A stretch of 64,000 nt of DNA from Marinitoga sp. 38H-ov (lineage in GTDB: Bacteria > Thermotogota > Thermotogae > Petrotogales > Petrotogaceae). Where the stretch lies: assembly GCF_011057715.1 (NCBI RefSeq), contig NZ_LNGH01000015.1, positions 1 through 64,000 of the forward strand. Reading direction: 5' to 3'. The notes under the pieces are model-generated. The model was not told the origin of the DNA, did no database searches, and worked only from the letters and a program-made list of their open reading frames with translations. The first letter of the stretch is position 1. Every line of letters starts with the position of its first letter. Shown piece by piece: positions 34,827-44,250 of this stretch. Position numbers and translations under genes: made by a program.

Positions 34827-35397
34827 TTAAATCACCAACTTTTTTCAAAAAAGAAGAAAGTTTATTATGTATCTTATCCCTATAATAACCATGAGTCATT
34901 ATAACGTTATTTTTTTCGGTGATTTCAACAAAAGCATATGGTGAATTATCGAAAATAATGTAATTGTTATTAGGATAAAAATATGAAATAGTATGGATTT
35001 CATTATACACTTTAAATAGTAAAATGGGTATTTTAACTAAAAACATATTTGAAATAATAATATTTAATAGATAGTCAAGTGAAGAATTATTTAATAAATC
35101 TAATCTTAAAACTATTAAATCAGCCTTTCTTATTCTAGCATAAAAATAATTTTCAAATTTAAATCCTTCATGCTGTAAAAAAAAGAAGATATTATTTTCA
35201 TTGTTTAAATTTATAATTCTATTTTCGAAATTATAATAAGAATCTTCATGCATACCATTAAAAATATTTATTCTATCTTTATTCAAAATAACAGAAACCC
35301 CACTCTGGTCTAAAAAAGACCAAGAGTGGGAAGTAATATTTAAATTCACATTTTCAAATTCCATTAAGTGAATTGGATTCCCTGCGAAAATTTTCAA
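34810..35397 (-). CDS. Unknown protein, 195 residues, probable TTG start
   Basis: I do not recognise this protein. The sequence begins MKIFAGNPIHLMEFENVNL if TTG 35397 is used; an ATG at 35364 (MEFENVNL) is the alternative. It contains one hydrophobic stretch (NIIISNMFLVKIPILLFKV, about residues 111-129) that may be a buried helix. No enzymatic motif is visible. An extended -10 promoter lies upstream and a strong hairpin is built into codons 22-33. It overlaps the next unknown gene. Confidence 0.5.
   Translation of the reverse strand: MKIFAGNPIHLMEFENVNLNITSHSWSFLDQSGVSVILNKDRINIFNGMHEDSYYNFENRIINLNNENNIFFFLQHEGFKFENYFYARIRKADLIVLRLDLLNNSSLDYLLNIIISNMFLVKIPILLFKVYNEIHTISYFYPNNNYIIFDNSPYAFVEITEKNNVIMTHGYYRDKIHNKLSSFLKKVGDLNEKHF
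35299..35330. repeat. Inverted repeat inside the coding region of the 195-residue protein
   Basis: CCCACTCTGGTC (35299-35310) and GACCAAGAGTGGG (35318-35330) can pair over about 12 bp with one bulged base and a 7-base loop. No T-run follows on either strand, so it is not a typical terminator. Confidence 0.7.
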
Positions 35398-35430
35398 AAT
35401 TTCACATCCAGAAATAAAAATAACAATAAT

Positions 35431-35439
35431 ATTATACCA
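35431..35439 (-). promoter_or_regulatory. Extended -10 promoter of the unknown gene pair
   Basis: On the minus strand TGGTATAAT is an extended -10 element; the -35 position reads TTTTAA and is weak. It lies just after the M18 peptidase gene. Confidence 0.55.
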
Positions 35440-35442
35440 GAA

Positions 35443-36843
35443 TTAATATTTATTTAAAAACATTTTATATGCATAATGTGTTTCGTATAAATCACCTTTT
35501 GAAGCTAATTCGTATGGAGAATGCATACCAAATAGAGGAACACCAGCGTCTACAACACTTAAACCTTTTTCTGCAAAGAATTTAGCTATTGTTCCTCCAC
35601 CTCCTTGATCAACCTTTCCAAGTTCTCCTGTTTGCCAAATTACTCCATTATCGTTAAATACCTTTCTTAATTTTCCAACAACTTCAGCATTAGCATCATT
35701 TGTTCCTGCTTTTCCTCTAGCACCAGTGTATTTTGCAATGGCAATACCATATCCTAATTTTGGTGCATTAGCTGGATCGTGAACGTCCTTAAAGTTAGGA
35801 TCATATGCAGCAGTAACATCTGCTGATAATAGTGTTGAATTAATTAGTACATCGTCTATACCCAATTCAACATTAGTGCAACCTTGCAATTTTAGTAATT
35901 TTTTAACTACATAAATCCAGAAATGATGTTTTGCACCGGTATTTCCATCACTGCCAGTTTCTTCTTTATCTGTTAAGATAATAGCAGCGCTTCTAATTTC
36001 TGGTTCTGATTCAATTAAAGCAGTTAAAGCTGTATATGAACAAATTCTATCATCGTGTCCATAAGCTGCTATTAATGATCTATCCAAACCAACCTCTCTA
36101 GCAGGTAATGAAGGAACAACCTCTAATTCAGCAGAAATAAAATCTTCTTCTACAATTCCATACTTTTCATGTAATATATTTAAAATATTTAATTTTACAC
36201 TATCTTTTATTTCTTCTTCATATGAGATAGAAATAGTTCCTAACAATAGGTTTAAACTCTCTCCTTTAAATACTTCACTAACCTCACCTTTTCTTCTATC
36301 TAAATGAGGTAATAGGTCAGAGATAACAAAAACTGGATCATCTTTGTCTTCGCCAATAGCAACATCAATTTTAGTTCCATCACTTTTAATTATTACTCCA
36401 TGTAATTCAAGAGGGATATTTAACCATTGATATTTTTTAACTCCACCATAATAATGTGTTTTTGCCATTGCAATACCGGTATCTTCTATTATTGGTTCTG
36501 GTTTTAAATCTAGTCTTGGTGCATCAACATGTGCCCCAACTATGTTTATACCATTTGTTAAATTACCTTTTATTTTAATTGCGAATAATGACTTATGATT
36601 ATTTACATAATATACCTTATCTCCATCATTGATTTTTCCAATATTTAAAAAGTAATCCAATGGTTTAAACCCATTTTCCTCTAATTTTTTTACAGTGTAC
36701 TCAACAGATCTTCTTTCTGTTTTAGAAAAATCAATAAAATTTTTATACTCTTTAGAGTATTCATCAATAACTTTTCTGTCACGTTTTTCCCAAACTGATA
36801 TATTTTTTCTTGTAAGTTTTTCTTTTAATTCCTTTAAATCCAC
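35443..36843 (-). CDS. M18-family aminopeptidase
   Basis: This cytoplasmic dinuclear zinc aminopeptidase releases N-terminal, often acidic, residues. Visible motifs are NIVGAHVDAPRLDLKP (His-x-Asp zinc ligands), GEDKDDP, LTDKEETGSDGNTGAKHHF (catalytic Glu) and HSPYELASKGDLYETHYAY at the C-terminus. The open frame reaches GTG 36852, but that codon is part of the GGAGGTG ribosome binding site (36850-36856). The next in-frame GTG, at 36843, is six bases downstream and gives 466 residues. Confidence 0.92.
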   Translation of the reverse strand: MDLKELKEKLTRKNISVWEKRDRKVIDEYSKEYKNFIDFSKTERRSVEYTVKKLEENGFKPLDYFLNIGKINDGDKVYYVNNHKSLFAIKIKGNLTNGINIVGAHVDAPRLDLKPEPIIEDTGIAMAKTHYYGGVKKYQWLNIPLELHGVIIKSDGTKIDVAIGEDKDDPVFVISDLLPHLDRRKGEVSEVFKGESLNLLLGTISISYEEEIKDSVKLNILNILHEKYGIVEEDFISAELEVVPSLPAREVGLDRSLIAAYGHDDRICSYTALTALIESEPEIRSAAIILTDKEETGSDGNTGAKHHFWIYVVKKLLKLQGCTNVELGIDDVLINSTLLSADVTAAYDPNFKDVHDPANAPKLGYGIAIAKYTGARGKAGTNDANAEVVGKLRKVFNDNGVIWQTGELGKVDQGGGGTIAKFFAEKGLSVVDAGVPLFGMHSPYELASKGDLYETHYAYKMFLNKY

Positions 36844-36990
36844 AATCTTCACCTCCGATATTTAATTAATAAGTTTTCCTAATTAAATTGTACCATATTA
36901 TATTATTTTTTTAAAATATGAAATAAGTTTCATAATTAAAATTATGATATTTAATTAAATATATTTATAAATTATTGAATAATACACAGG

Positions 36991-37019
36991 TTAATTAATT
37001 AGCTTTTTTTTAGTATAAT
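36991..37019 (+). promoter_or_regulatory. Candidate promoter of the glpX operon
   Basis: TATAAT at 37014-37019 with TTAATT at 36991-36996 (17-bp spacing); the -35 is weak. Apart from this, the 209-base gap shows only AT-rich sequence. Confidence 0.55.
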
Positions 37020-37061
37020 AGTTAATAGAGTAAAAATAAATTTAATACAGGGGGTATTAAA

Positions 37062-38108
37062 ATGGCGGATAAAATTGATAGAGAAATTACACTTGATTTA
37101 GTTAGAGTTACCGAGGCAGCAGCATTAACAAGCAGTTTATATTTGGGGATGGGAGATAAAAATGCAGTGGATCAAGCAGCTGTAGATGCTATGAGAGGTA
37201 TGTTGGATTATATTGAAATAAAAGGTACAGTTATAATCGGTGAAGGTGAAAAAGATGAAGCTCCAATGTTATATATAGGTGAAAAAGTTGGAACATGGGA
37301 AGAAGGGGATGAAGAATACGATATAGCAGTTGATCCTATAGACGGAACAAGACTTGTTGCATATGGTCTTCCAAATGCAATTAGTGTTATGTTATTGGCT
37401 GAAAAAGGAAAATTAGCATATTTACCTACATTTTATTCATATAAGCTTGCTGTTGGTCCGGAATTAAAGGGATTATTAGATATTAGAAGTTCTATAAGAG
37501 AAAATTTAAGAGTAGCAGCTGCAGCATTAAAAGTTCCTATTAGCGAAATAACAGTGGTGGTTTTAAATAGAGATAGACATAATAAAATTATAGAGGAGAT
37601 AAGAGAAGTTGGTGCAAGAATAAAATTAATAGGTGATGGAGATATTGCCGCAGCTTTGGCAACAGCAATGCCAGATAGTGGTGTGGATATATATATCGGT
37701 ATAGGTGGATCTCCAGAAGCAGTGCTTGCAGCAGGAGCGTTAAGAACATTAGGTGGAGAATTACAAGTGCAATTATGGCCGCAAAATGAAGAAGAAAAAG
37801 AAAAATTAATTCAAGAAGGTTGGGATTTGGATAAGGTTTATTTCACTGAAGATTTAGCAGGTGGAGAAAATGTATTATTTTCAGCTACAGGAGTAACAGA
37901 TGGAGATTTCTTAAAAGGTGTACATTTTTACAAAGGTAAAGCTATTACAGAAAGTCTTGTAATGAGATCAAAAACTAAGACAATTAGAAGAATAACTACA
38001 TATCATGATTTAGAGCATAAGACGATAAGACTTAAATCTACAGAAGGGGATTTAAAATTATTGAGTATAAATAAAACGCGTGAAGATTATATGGGGGGCG
38101 GCATATAA
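37062..38108 (+). CDS. glpX: Fructose-1,6-bisphosphatase class II
   Basis: GlpX hydrolyses fructose-1,6-bisphosphate in gluconeogenesis. The 348-residue protein shows VRVTEAAALTSS near the N-terminus, IIGEGEKDEAPML, the metal and phosphate motif VDPIDGTRLVA, and IGIGGSPEAVLAAGALR. CAGGGGG precedes the ATG. The next gene begins directly after its stop codon, so the two are coupled. Confidence 0.96.
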   Translation: MADKIDREITLDLVRVTEAAALTSSLYLGMGDKNAVDQAAVDAMRGMLDYIEIKGTVIIGEGEKDEAPMLYIGEKVGTWEEGDEEYDIAVDPIDGTRLVAYGLPNAISVMLLAEKGKLAYLPTFYSYKLAVGPELKGLLDIRSSIRENLRVAAAALKVPISEITVVVLNRDRHNKIIEEIREVGARIKLIGDGDIAAALATAMPDSGVDIYIGIGGSPEAVLAAGALRTLGGELQVQLWPQNEEEKEKLIQEGWDLDKVYFTEDLAGGENVLFSATGVTDGDFLKGVHFYKGKAITESLVMRSKTKTIRRITTYHDLEHKTIRLKSTEGDLKLLSINKTREDYMGGGI

Positions 38109-38912
38109 ATGATAGCTTTTTTTACTGATTGGGGAAATGATAGTTATTATGTTGGAGTTTGTAAAGCGGTAATGAAAAGTATAAATAAGAATGTGGAAAT
38201 AATAGATGTGTTACATGACACAAAGAAATTTGATCCAAAAGTTAATGCCCATATATTATATAGATTTTCAAGAGATTTTCCTGAAGGAACAATATTTTTA
38301 ACTGTAATAGATGCTGGAGTTGGAAGCAATAGAAAACCAATAATATTAAAAACTAAAGAAAGAAATTTTTATTTTGTTTCTCCGGATAATGGATTATTAA
38401 CATTAATTGCTGAAAATTATGGAGTTGAAAAAGTAGTTGAAATAACTAATGAAAAATATTTTTTTAGAAAGAATTACTCTACAACTTTTCATGGTAGAGA
38501 TATTTTTTCTCCTGCAGCTGCATATTTATCAAAAGGAGTTTCAATGGAAGAATTTGGTAGAGAATTAGATATAATAAATTTATTCAGGTATAAGAAAGCA
38601 GAAATAAAAAATAATATAATAGAAGGCGAAATAGTATTTTTTGATACTTTTGGAAATATTCAAACTAATATTCCTGCAGAATTAGGCGATATTTTATTTA
38701 AAAAAGATGATGAAATTGAGATACATTATGAAGGGAAAAAGATTAAAGCATATTATGAAAGAGTATTTAATGATGTTTTGCCTGGTGAATTATTAATACA
38801 TCCTGAAAGTTCTGGATATTTAGAGATTGCTGTTAATCAAGGGAATGCAAAAGAATATATAGGAATAGACAGTGAAGGAGTGGAAATAGTATTAAAAAAA
38901 GAAAATTATTAG
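38109..38912 (+). CDS. S-adenosyl-L-methionine hydrolase (adenosine-forming), DUF62 family
   Basis: Family members split SAM with hydroxide into adenosine and methionine and are related to fluorinases. The 267 residues begin IAFFTDWGNDSYYVG, followed by DAGVGSNRKPI, YFVSPDNGLLT and TTFHGRDIFSPAAAYLS, the conserved family blocks. It follows glpX with no gap. Its last 22 bases overlap the likely start of the histidine kinase gene. Confidence 0.9.
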   Translation: MIAFFTDWGNDSYYVGVCKAVMKSINKNVEIIDVLHDTKKFDPKVNAHILYRFSRDFPEGTIFLTVIDAGVGSNRKPIILKTKERNFYFVSPDNGLLTLIAENYGVEKVVEITNEKYFFRKNYSTTFHGRDIFSPAAAYLSKGVSMEEFGRELDIINLFRYKKAEIKNNIIEGEIVFFDTFGNIQTNIPAELGDILFKKDDEIEIHYEGKKIKAYYERVFNDVLPGELLIHPESSGYLEIAVNQGNAKEYIGIDSEGVEIVLKKENY

Positions 38913-40156
38913 GTTGGGATTTACCGGAAAAATTAGCAACTATACATACTATTTTTTTAATATTAATATTTTGGATTTTTAAAATTTTAAATTATTGGTA
39001 TATATTACCATTAAGTTTCTTTGCTGTTTATATGATTATAGATATATTTGTAGAAAAAAGACTTAGAAGAATTTTACATAAAGGTAATGCATATAATAGA
39101 AATTATAATTTAGAGTATTCTGGATTGTTTAGAGAATTAGATGAAATGTTGAAAACATATTCAATTTTGTTGGAAAAGGAAAGAGAAGGTTTAAAAGAAT
39201 ATTATGATAAGTTTAATGCGATTTTTGATAATATAGGTTCTGGTATATTGGTTTTTGATAATAATGGTGTATTACAAAGATCAAATCAAGAAGCAAAAGA
39301 GATTTTTTCTAGTATTCATATTAAATATGGAATAAACATTTCAAAGATATTAATGAAAAGCGGTATAAAAATTCCCATGCAATCTGGAATATATGAAGTT
39401 TTTTCCAAAAGATTAAGAAAAAACCTTCAAATAATAATTTCAAAACATAGTAATTTTATAATATTGGCCATTAATGATATTACTAACTATACAAAGCTAA
39501 AAAGGAATCTTGAAAATACAAGACATTTTGCGCGATTGGGTGAAATATTAGCAAATGCAGCTCATGGTTTAAAAACACCAATTGCAAGATTAAAAATGGT
39601 TTTTCAAATGTATGAAATGACTTTTGAAAAGGAATATTTAGATCAAATAAAACAAGAGATAAAAAATATAGAAAAATTAATAAAAGAAACATTGGAACTT
39701 TTTAAAACAAATGAGTCAAAAAAAGAATTTAATTTAAATATTTTAATTGATGAAATAATATCCCAATTTAAAATAACATATACAAATATAAATTTTATTA
39801 TTAAAAATAATTGTTATATAAACATTATTGGCGATGAATGGTTGTTTAAATCAGCAATTATGAATATAATTCAAAATTCTGTAGATGCTATGAGAAAAGA
39901 GGATATAAAGGGATGTATAATAGTCAATTTTTTAGAAAAAGAAAAATATTATAAGATAATGTTATATGATAATGGTATTGGAATGGATAATATTGAAAAA
40001 GAAAAATATTTAAAACCATTTTTTACAACAAAGGAAAATGGAACAGGATTAGGAACTGTTTTTTTAGAAAAACTAATTATAATGCAGAATGCAAAATTAA
40101 AAATTAATTCCATTAAAGGAAAAGGAACAATTATTTCAATATTGCTAGAAAAATGA
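38891..40156 (+). CDS. Membrane sensor histidine kinase with PAS-like domain, apparent ATT start
   Basis: Domain order: two N-terminal membrane helices, a PAS-like domain (FDNIGSGILVFDNNGV), a HisKA box with the phospho-accepting His in NAAHGLKTPIARLKM, and HATPase motifs NIIQNSVDA, DNGIGMD and NGTGLGTVFL. The only in-frame ATG, at 39032, falls inside the second membrane helix. The frame is open upstream to a stop at 38873; AAGGAG (38875-38880) stands 10 bases before ATT 38891. That start gives 421 residues and a complete two-helix anchor (TIHTIFLILIFWIF and YILPLSFFAVYMI). No response regulator is adjacent, so it is an orphan kinase here. Confidence 0.8.
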   Translation: MKKRKLLGWDLPEKLATIHTIFLILIFWIFKILNYWYILPLSFFAVYMIIDIFVEKRLRRILHKGNAYNRNYNLEYSGLFRELDEMLKTYSILLEKEREGLKEYYDKFNAIFDNIGSGILVFDNNGVLQRSNQEAKEIFSSIHIKYGINISKILMKSGIKIPMQSGIYEVFSKRLRKNLQIIISKHSNFIILAINDITNYTKLKRNLENTRHFARLGEILANAAHGLKTPIARLKMVFQMYEMTFEKEYLDQIKQEIKNIEKLIKETLELFKTNESKKEFNLNILIDEIISQFKITYTNINFIIKNNCYINIIGDEWLFKSAIMNIIQNSVDAMRKEDIKGCIIVNFLEKEKYYKIMLYDNGIGMDNIEKEKYLKPFFTTKENGTGLGTVFLEKLIIMQNAKLKINSIKGKGTIISILLEK

Positions 40157-40182
40157 ATTGCATTTTCGCAATTCATTTTTTT
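40152..40182 (+). terminator. Terminator of the glpX-SAM hydrolase-kinase operon
   Basis: A 10-bp stem AATGAATTGC/GCAATTCATT (40152-40161, 40168-40177) overlaps the kinase stop codon and ends in a T-run. Confidence 0.9.
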
Positions 40183-40228
40183 GTATATGTAAAAATTTTT
40201 AAAAAATATCAATTATAGTAGAAAAATA

Positions 40229-40237
40229 TGTTATAAT
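40229..40237 (+). promoter_or_regulatory. Extended -10 promoter of the rimO operon
   Basis: TGTTATAAT is an extended -10 element 31 bases before the rimO ATG; no good -35 box is present. Confidence 0.6.
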
Positions 40238-40267
40238 AATATTTAGACTAGATTTTAGGAGGAATTT

Positions 40268-41572
40268 ATGAAAGAAAAAGTACATATTTTAACATTAGGC
40301 TGCCCTAAAAATGAGGCAGATATGGATGTTTTAAAAGGGATTTTTATTAGTAAAGGATATGAAATAACAGAAAATCCAGAAGAATCAGATATAGCAATTG
40401 TTGATACATGTGGGTTTATAGAACCTGCAAAAGAAGAGTCTATAAACGAGATATTTAATTTTGTAGCATTAAGGGATAAAAATCCAAATATGAAGATAAT
40501 ACCAATCGGTTGTTTGGTGGAAAGATATTATGATGAATTAAAAAAGGAATTAACAGAAGTTGATGGATTAATAGGAGTAGTACCACCTGCAAAAATTGTA
40601 GATGCTATAGAAAATAAAAATTATTTTTTTAAATTAGAGAAACCATATGATGTATATAATTGTGATTTTAGGGTTGTGCCAAATAAACCATATGCATATA
40701 TAAAAATTGCAGATGGTTGTAATAGAAAATGTGCATTTTGTTCTATCCCATATTTTAAAGGAGAGCCTGTTAGCAGAGAAATTGAAGATATAAAAAAGGA
40801 AGCGGAATTTTTAATTAAAAATGGAATAAAAGAAATAGTATTAGTTTCTCAAGATAATACATTATACGGGGTTGATTTATATAAAAAACAAGCATTACCT
40901 GAATTGCTTAAAGAAATAAATGCAATAGAAGGAGATTTTTGGATTAGAGTAATGTATTTACATCCTGATTTCATTAATGATGAAATAATAGATTCTATTA
41001 ATAATTTAGATAAGGTAGTTAAATATTTTGATATTCCAATGCAACATGGTTCAGATAATGTATTGACTTTAATGGGAAGAGTTAGAAAAACTGATCAATT
41101 AAAAGACATAATTAAGAAAATTAGAAAAAATAAAGATGCAATAATTAGAACAACAATCATTGTAGGATTTCCTGGTGAAACAGATGAGGATTTTGAAGAA
41201 TTATTAGATTTTGTAGATGAGATAGAGTTTGATAGATTAGGGGCATTTACTTATTTTGATGAAGAAGGAACTCCATCATATTTATTACCTAATAAAGTTA
41301 ATGATAAAATTAAGGAAAAAAGACTTGAAGAATTAATGGAATTACAAAAAGAAATATCATATGAAAAGTTAGAAAGGTTTGTTGGGAAAAAATTAAAGGT
41401 TTTAGTAGAAGAATATGAAAATGGAGTATATATAGGAAGAGCATATACAGATGCTCCGGAAATTGATGGAAATATATTTTTCAAATCTAATATAGATTTG
41501 AAAATAGGTGAATTTGTAAGTGTAAAAATAATAAATTCATCAGAATATGATTTGGAAGGTGTAGTTGAATGA
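40268..41572 (+). CDS. rimO: Ribosomal protein S12 methylthiotransferase RimO
   Basis: RimO methylthiolates an aspartate of ribosomal protein S12 using two 4Fe-4S clusters. The 434 residues begin LTLGCPKNEADM (first cluster Cys), with DTCGFIEPAKEES and IIPIGCLVERY supplying the other ligands. The radical-SAM motif is CNRKCAFC in ADGCNRKCAFCSIP. A C-terminal TRAM domain ends the protein. It is the first gene of a six-gene operon and overlaps pgsA by 4 bases. Confidence 0.96.
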   Translation: MKEKVHILTLGCPKNEADMDVLKGIFISKGYEITENPEESDIAIVDTCGFIEPAKEESINEIFNFVALRDKNPNMKIIPIGCLVERYYDELKKELTEVDGLIGVVPPAKIVDAIENKNYFFKLEKPYDVYNCDFRVVPNKPYAYIKIADGCNRKCAFCSIPYFKGEPVSREIEDIKKEAEFLIKNGIKEIVLVSQDNTLYGVDLYKKQALPELLKEINAIEGDFWIRVMYLHPDFINDEIIDSINNLDKVVKYFDIPMQHGSDNVLTLMGRVRKTDQLKDIIKKIRKNKDAIIRTTIIVGFPGETDEDFEELLDFVDEIEFDRLGAFTYFDEEGTPSYLLPNKVNDKIKEKRLEELMELQKEISYEKLERFVGKKLKVLVEEYENGVYIGRAYTDAPEIDGNIFFKSNIDLKIGEFVSVKIINSSEYDLEGVVE

Positions 41573-42105
41573 GTATATGGACTATTCCTAATATTTTAAC
41601 TTTTACTAGAATATTGGCAACAATACCCATGTTTGTTATAACATATAATGAAAATTATTATTTAGCAGCATTTTTTGCATATATTATAGTGTCATTAACA
41701 GACTTATTAGATGGATATATAGCTAGAAAATATAATTTAGTCAGCGATTTTGGTAAATTTATGGATCAAATTGCTGATAAAATTTTAATCAATGCATTGT
41801 TTTTGGTATTTTTAGAGATTCATAAATTGCCAGGGTGGTTTGTTGCAATTATAATAATTAGAGACATTTTTATTAGTGGATTAAGAATGTTTTTAGCTAA
41901 TAAAAATGTTGTTGTAGCTGCTGATAGATGGGGGAAATTAAAGACTTTTTCTCAAACTATTTTAATAGCATCATTATATTTAACACCAACTTTTGATTTT
42001 TTAAATAGTCTAAATTTCATACTTATTCTTTTAACTACATTTTTTTCTGTTTTTTCTGGATATAACTATCTATCTAAGAATATGGATTATTTTAAGGGGG
42101 AGTAA
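41569..42105 (+). CDS. pgsA: CDP-diacylglycerol-glycerol-3-phosphate 3-phosphatidyltransferase
   Basis: PgsA makes phosphatidylglycerol-phosphate at the membrane. The 178-residue protein begins WTIPNILTFTRI and has the CDP-alcohol motif spread over DLLDGYIARKYNLVSDFGKF and the following MDQIADK, with all aspartates present. Several membrane helices follow. It is coupled to rimO by an ATGA overlap and stops one base before thpR. Confidence 0.94.
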   Translation: MSIWTIPNILTFTRILATIPMFVITYNENYYLAAFFAYIIVSLTDLLDGYIARKYNLVSDFGKFMDQIADKILINALFLVFLEIHKLPGWFVAIIIIRDIFISGLRMFLANKNVVVAADRWGKLKTFSQTILIASLYLTPTFDFLNSLNFILILLTTFFSVFSGYNYLSKNMDYFKGE

Positions 42106-42106
42106 T

Positions 42107-42694
42107 ATGAATAATAAAAATAAACACTTACGAACGTTTATAGCTTTAGATGTAAATGAAAGTGTTCAGAGAATTTTAAGTGATACAATAATAAAACTAG
42201 AAAGAATGGGCTTTAAAGGTAATTGGACAAAGCCCGAAAACCTTCATTTAACATTACATTTTTTGGGGGATACACCTGTTACTAAAATAACAGAAATAGC
42301 TAAAAGAATGGAAGAAAGAATAGTAGGGTTTCCTACATTTGCATTTAGTGTGGATAAAATAGGCTATTTTAAAAATAATAATATTCCGAGAGTTGTTTGG
42401 ATAGGGGTTGAAGGTGGAAATACTTTAAAGCAGCTACATAATGAAATTATTAAATCACTTAAATTATCGAATATACAAGTTGCAGATGAAGATTTTACTC
42501 CGCATTTAACTGTTGGTAGAATTAAAAAAGTACCTGATTTTTGGGAAAAATTATTAAAAGTATTAGATGTAGAAAAGGTTATAGTTCCTGTAAATGCTGT
42601 TCATATATATTCATCCACTTTAACAAGAACGGGACCTATATATAAAAAGCTGTATTCTATAGACTTTGAGGGAGGAATGATTATTAATGGCTAA
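42107..42694 (+). CDS. thpR: RNA 2',3'-cyclic phosphodiesterase (ThpR/LigT)
   Basis: The two HxTx motifs of the 2H phosphoesterase family are present: LHLTLHFLG near residue 47 and [10 protein letters not shown] near 130. The protein is 195 residues, normal for the family. Its biological substrate in bacteria is uncertain. It overlaps recA by 8 bases; the GGAGG used by recA lies within the end of this gene. Confidence 0.92.
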   Translation: MNNKNKHLRTFIALDVNESVQRILSDTIIKLERMGFKGNWTKPENLHLTLHFLGDTPVTKITEIAKRMEERIVGFPTFAFSVDKIGYFKNNNIPRVVWIGVEGGNTLKQLHNEIIKSLKLSNIQVADEDFTPHLTVGRIKKVPDFWEKLLKVLDVEKVIVPVNAVHIYSSTLTRTGPIYKKLYSIDFEGGMIING

Positions 42695-43799
42695 AAAACA
42701 ACCAGTAAAAAAAGATGCCATAAATAAAGAAGAAATGTTGGATAAATTAGTTAAAGAATTAGAAAAAAATTATGGCGAAGGTTCAATAATGATTTTAGGA
42801 AAAGGATTAGAAGAAGAAAGAAAATTGGATATAGTTCCAAGTGGTGTTTTATCAGTTGATGTAGCTCTTGGTGTTGGTGGTTTTCCAAGAGGAAGGATTA
42901 TAGAAATATATGGTAATGAATCTAGTGGTAAAACAACTTTGGCATTACATTCTATAGCCGAAGTGCAAAAAAGAGGTGGAATTGCAGCATTTGTTGATGC
43001 CGAACATGCTTTGGATTTAGAATATGCAAAGAAATTAGGAGTAAATCCTGATACATTAATATTATCACAACCAGATTTCGGGGAACAGGCTTTAGAAATA
43101 GTTGATAGTATTGTTAGATCAAATATAGTAGATCTTGTTGTAGTTGACTCTGTTGCAGCTTTAGTACCTCGTGCTGAGATTGAAGGAAGTATGGGAGATT
43201 CGCATATGGGTCTTCAAGCTAGATTAATGTCTCAGGCATTGAGAAAATTAGCTGGTAGTGTAAACAAATCAAAGACTATAGTTATATTTATTAATCAAAC
43301 TCGTATGAAAATAGGAGTAGTTTACGGAAATCCTGAAACAACAGCAGGGGGTGTTGCATTAAAATTCTACTCAACAATTAGAATGGAAGTTAGAAAAGGA
43401 ACAACTTTAAGAGAAGGAAAAGATGCATATGGAAATGAGGTAAATATTAAAGTTGTAAAAAATAAGGTGGCTCCACCATTTAAAGAAGTTAAGGTTGATA
43501 TGATATACGGGCAAGGTTTAGCTAAAGATAATGATATATTTAATTTAGCTGTTGCAGAAGATATAGTTAAAAGAAGTGGAGCATGGTTTTCTTATACAGA
43601 TTTAGAAGGGAATGAAATAAGCTTAGGTCAAGGTAAAATAAAAGCATTAGATTATTTAAAAGGAGATCCATACTTGTTAGATGAAATGGAATATAGAATT
43701 AGAGAAAAATTAGGTTTAGTAATACCAGATGACTTAAAAGAAAAAATAGAGAACAAAGGAGATTCTGAAGTAAAAAATGAAGAAAAAGAAGATAATTGA
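42687..43799 (+). CDS. recA: Recombinase RecA
   Basis: RecA forms the filament for homologous recombination and SOS induction. The 370 residues contain Walker [10 protein letters not shown] (about 74-82), the ATP-site segment FVDAEHALD, Walker [14 protein letters not shown], loop 2 [20 protein letters not shown] and an acidic, Lys/Glu-rich tail. The recX frame starts within its 3' end (23-base overlap). Confidence 0.98.
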   Translation: MAKKQPVKKDAINKEEMLDKLVKELEKNYGEGSIMILGKGLEEERKLDIVPSGVLSVDVALGVGGFPRGRIIEIYGNESSGKTTLALHSIAEVQKRGGIAAFVDAEHALDLEYAKKLGVNPDTLILSQPDFGEQALEIVDSIVRSNIVDLVVVDSVAALVPRAEIEGSMGDSHMGLQARLMSQALRKLAGSVNKSKTIVIFINQTRMKIGVVYGNPETTAGGVALKFYSTIRMEVRKGTTLREGKDAYGNEVNIKVVKNKVAPPFKEVKVDMIYGQGLAKDNDIFNLAVAEDIVKRSGAWFSYTDLEGNEISLGQGKIKALDYLKGDPYLLDEMEYRIREKLGLVIPDDLKEKIENKGDSEVKNEEKEDN

Positions 43800-44250
43800 T
43801 CCTTTTGATGAAAGCGCTGCACAAAGAAGCGCTTTAAACCTTTTGAAATTCAGAGCTCGTTCAGAATATGAATTAAAACAAAGGCTTTTAGAAAAAGGAT
43901 TTGATGAAAAAACCATTGACAATGTTATTGTAAAATTAAAAGAATTTAAGATGATTGATGATGAATTATTTGCATACTTTTATGCATTTGATAAGATGAC
44001 GTTTAATAAAAAAGGACCGAGATTAATAAAATTGGAATTAATTAATAAGTTTCATATTAATGAAGATATAGCTTATAAGGGTTTAGAGAAGGCAATGGAA
44101 GAAGTTGATTTGAAAGAAATAATTCGTGAAATAATTAAAAGAAAAGAAAATTATGATGATAAACGCAAAATAAAAGAATACTTGTATAAAAAAGGTTTTG
44201 AAGGTTATATGATAGAAGAAGTATTAAATGAAGTTGGAGGTGAATATTAA
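43777..44250 (+). CDS. recX: Regulatory protein RecX
   Basis: RecX modulates RecA filaments. The 157-residue helical repeat protein contains [19 protein letters not shown], the typical first repeat, and two further three-helix repeats. The start inside recA and the stop overlapping the rny ATG by one base (TAATG) show tight coupling, as expected for a RecA modulator. Confidence 0.92.
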   Translation: MKKKKIIDPFDESAAQRSALNLLKFRARSEYELKQRLLEKGFDEKTIDNVIVKLKEFKMIDDELFAYFYAFDKMTFNKKGPRLIKLELINKFHINEDIAYKGLEKAMEEVDLKEIIREIIKRKENYDDKRKIKEYLYKKGFEGYMIEEVLNEVGGEY

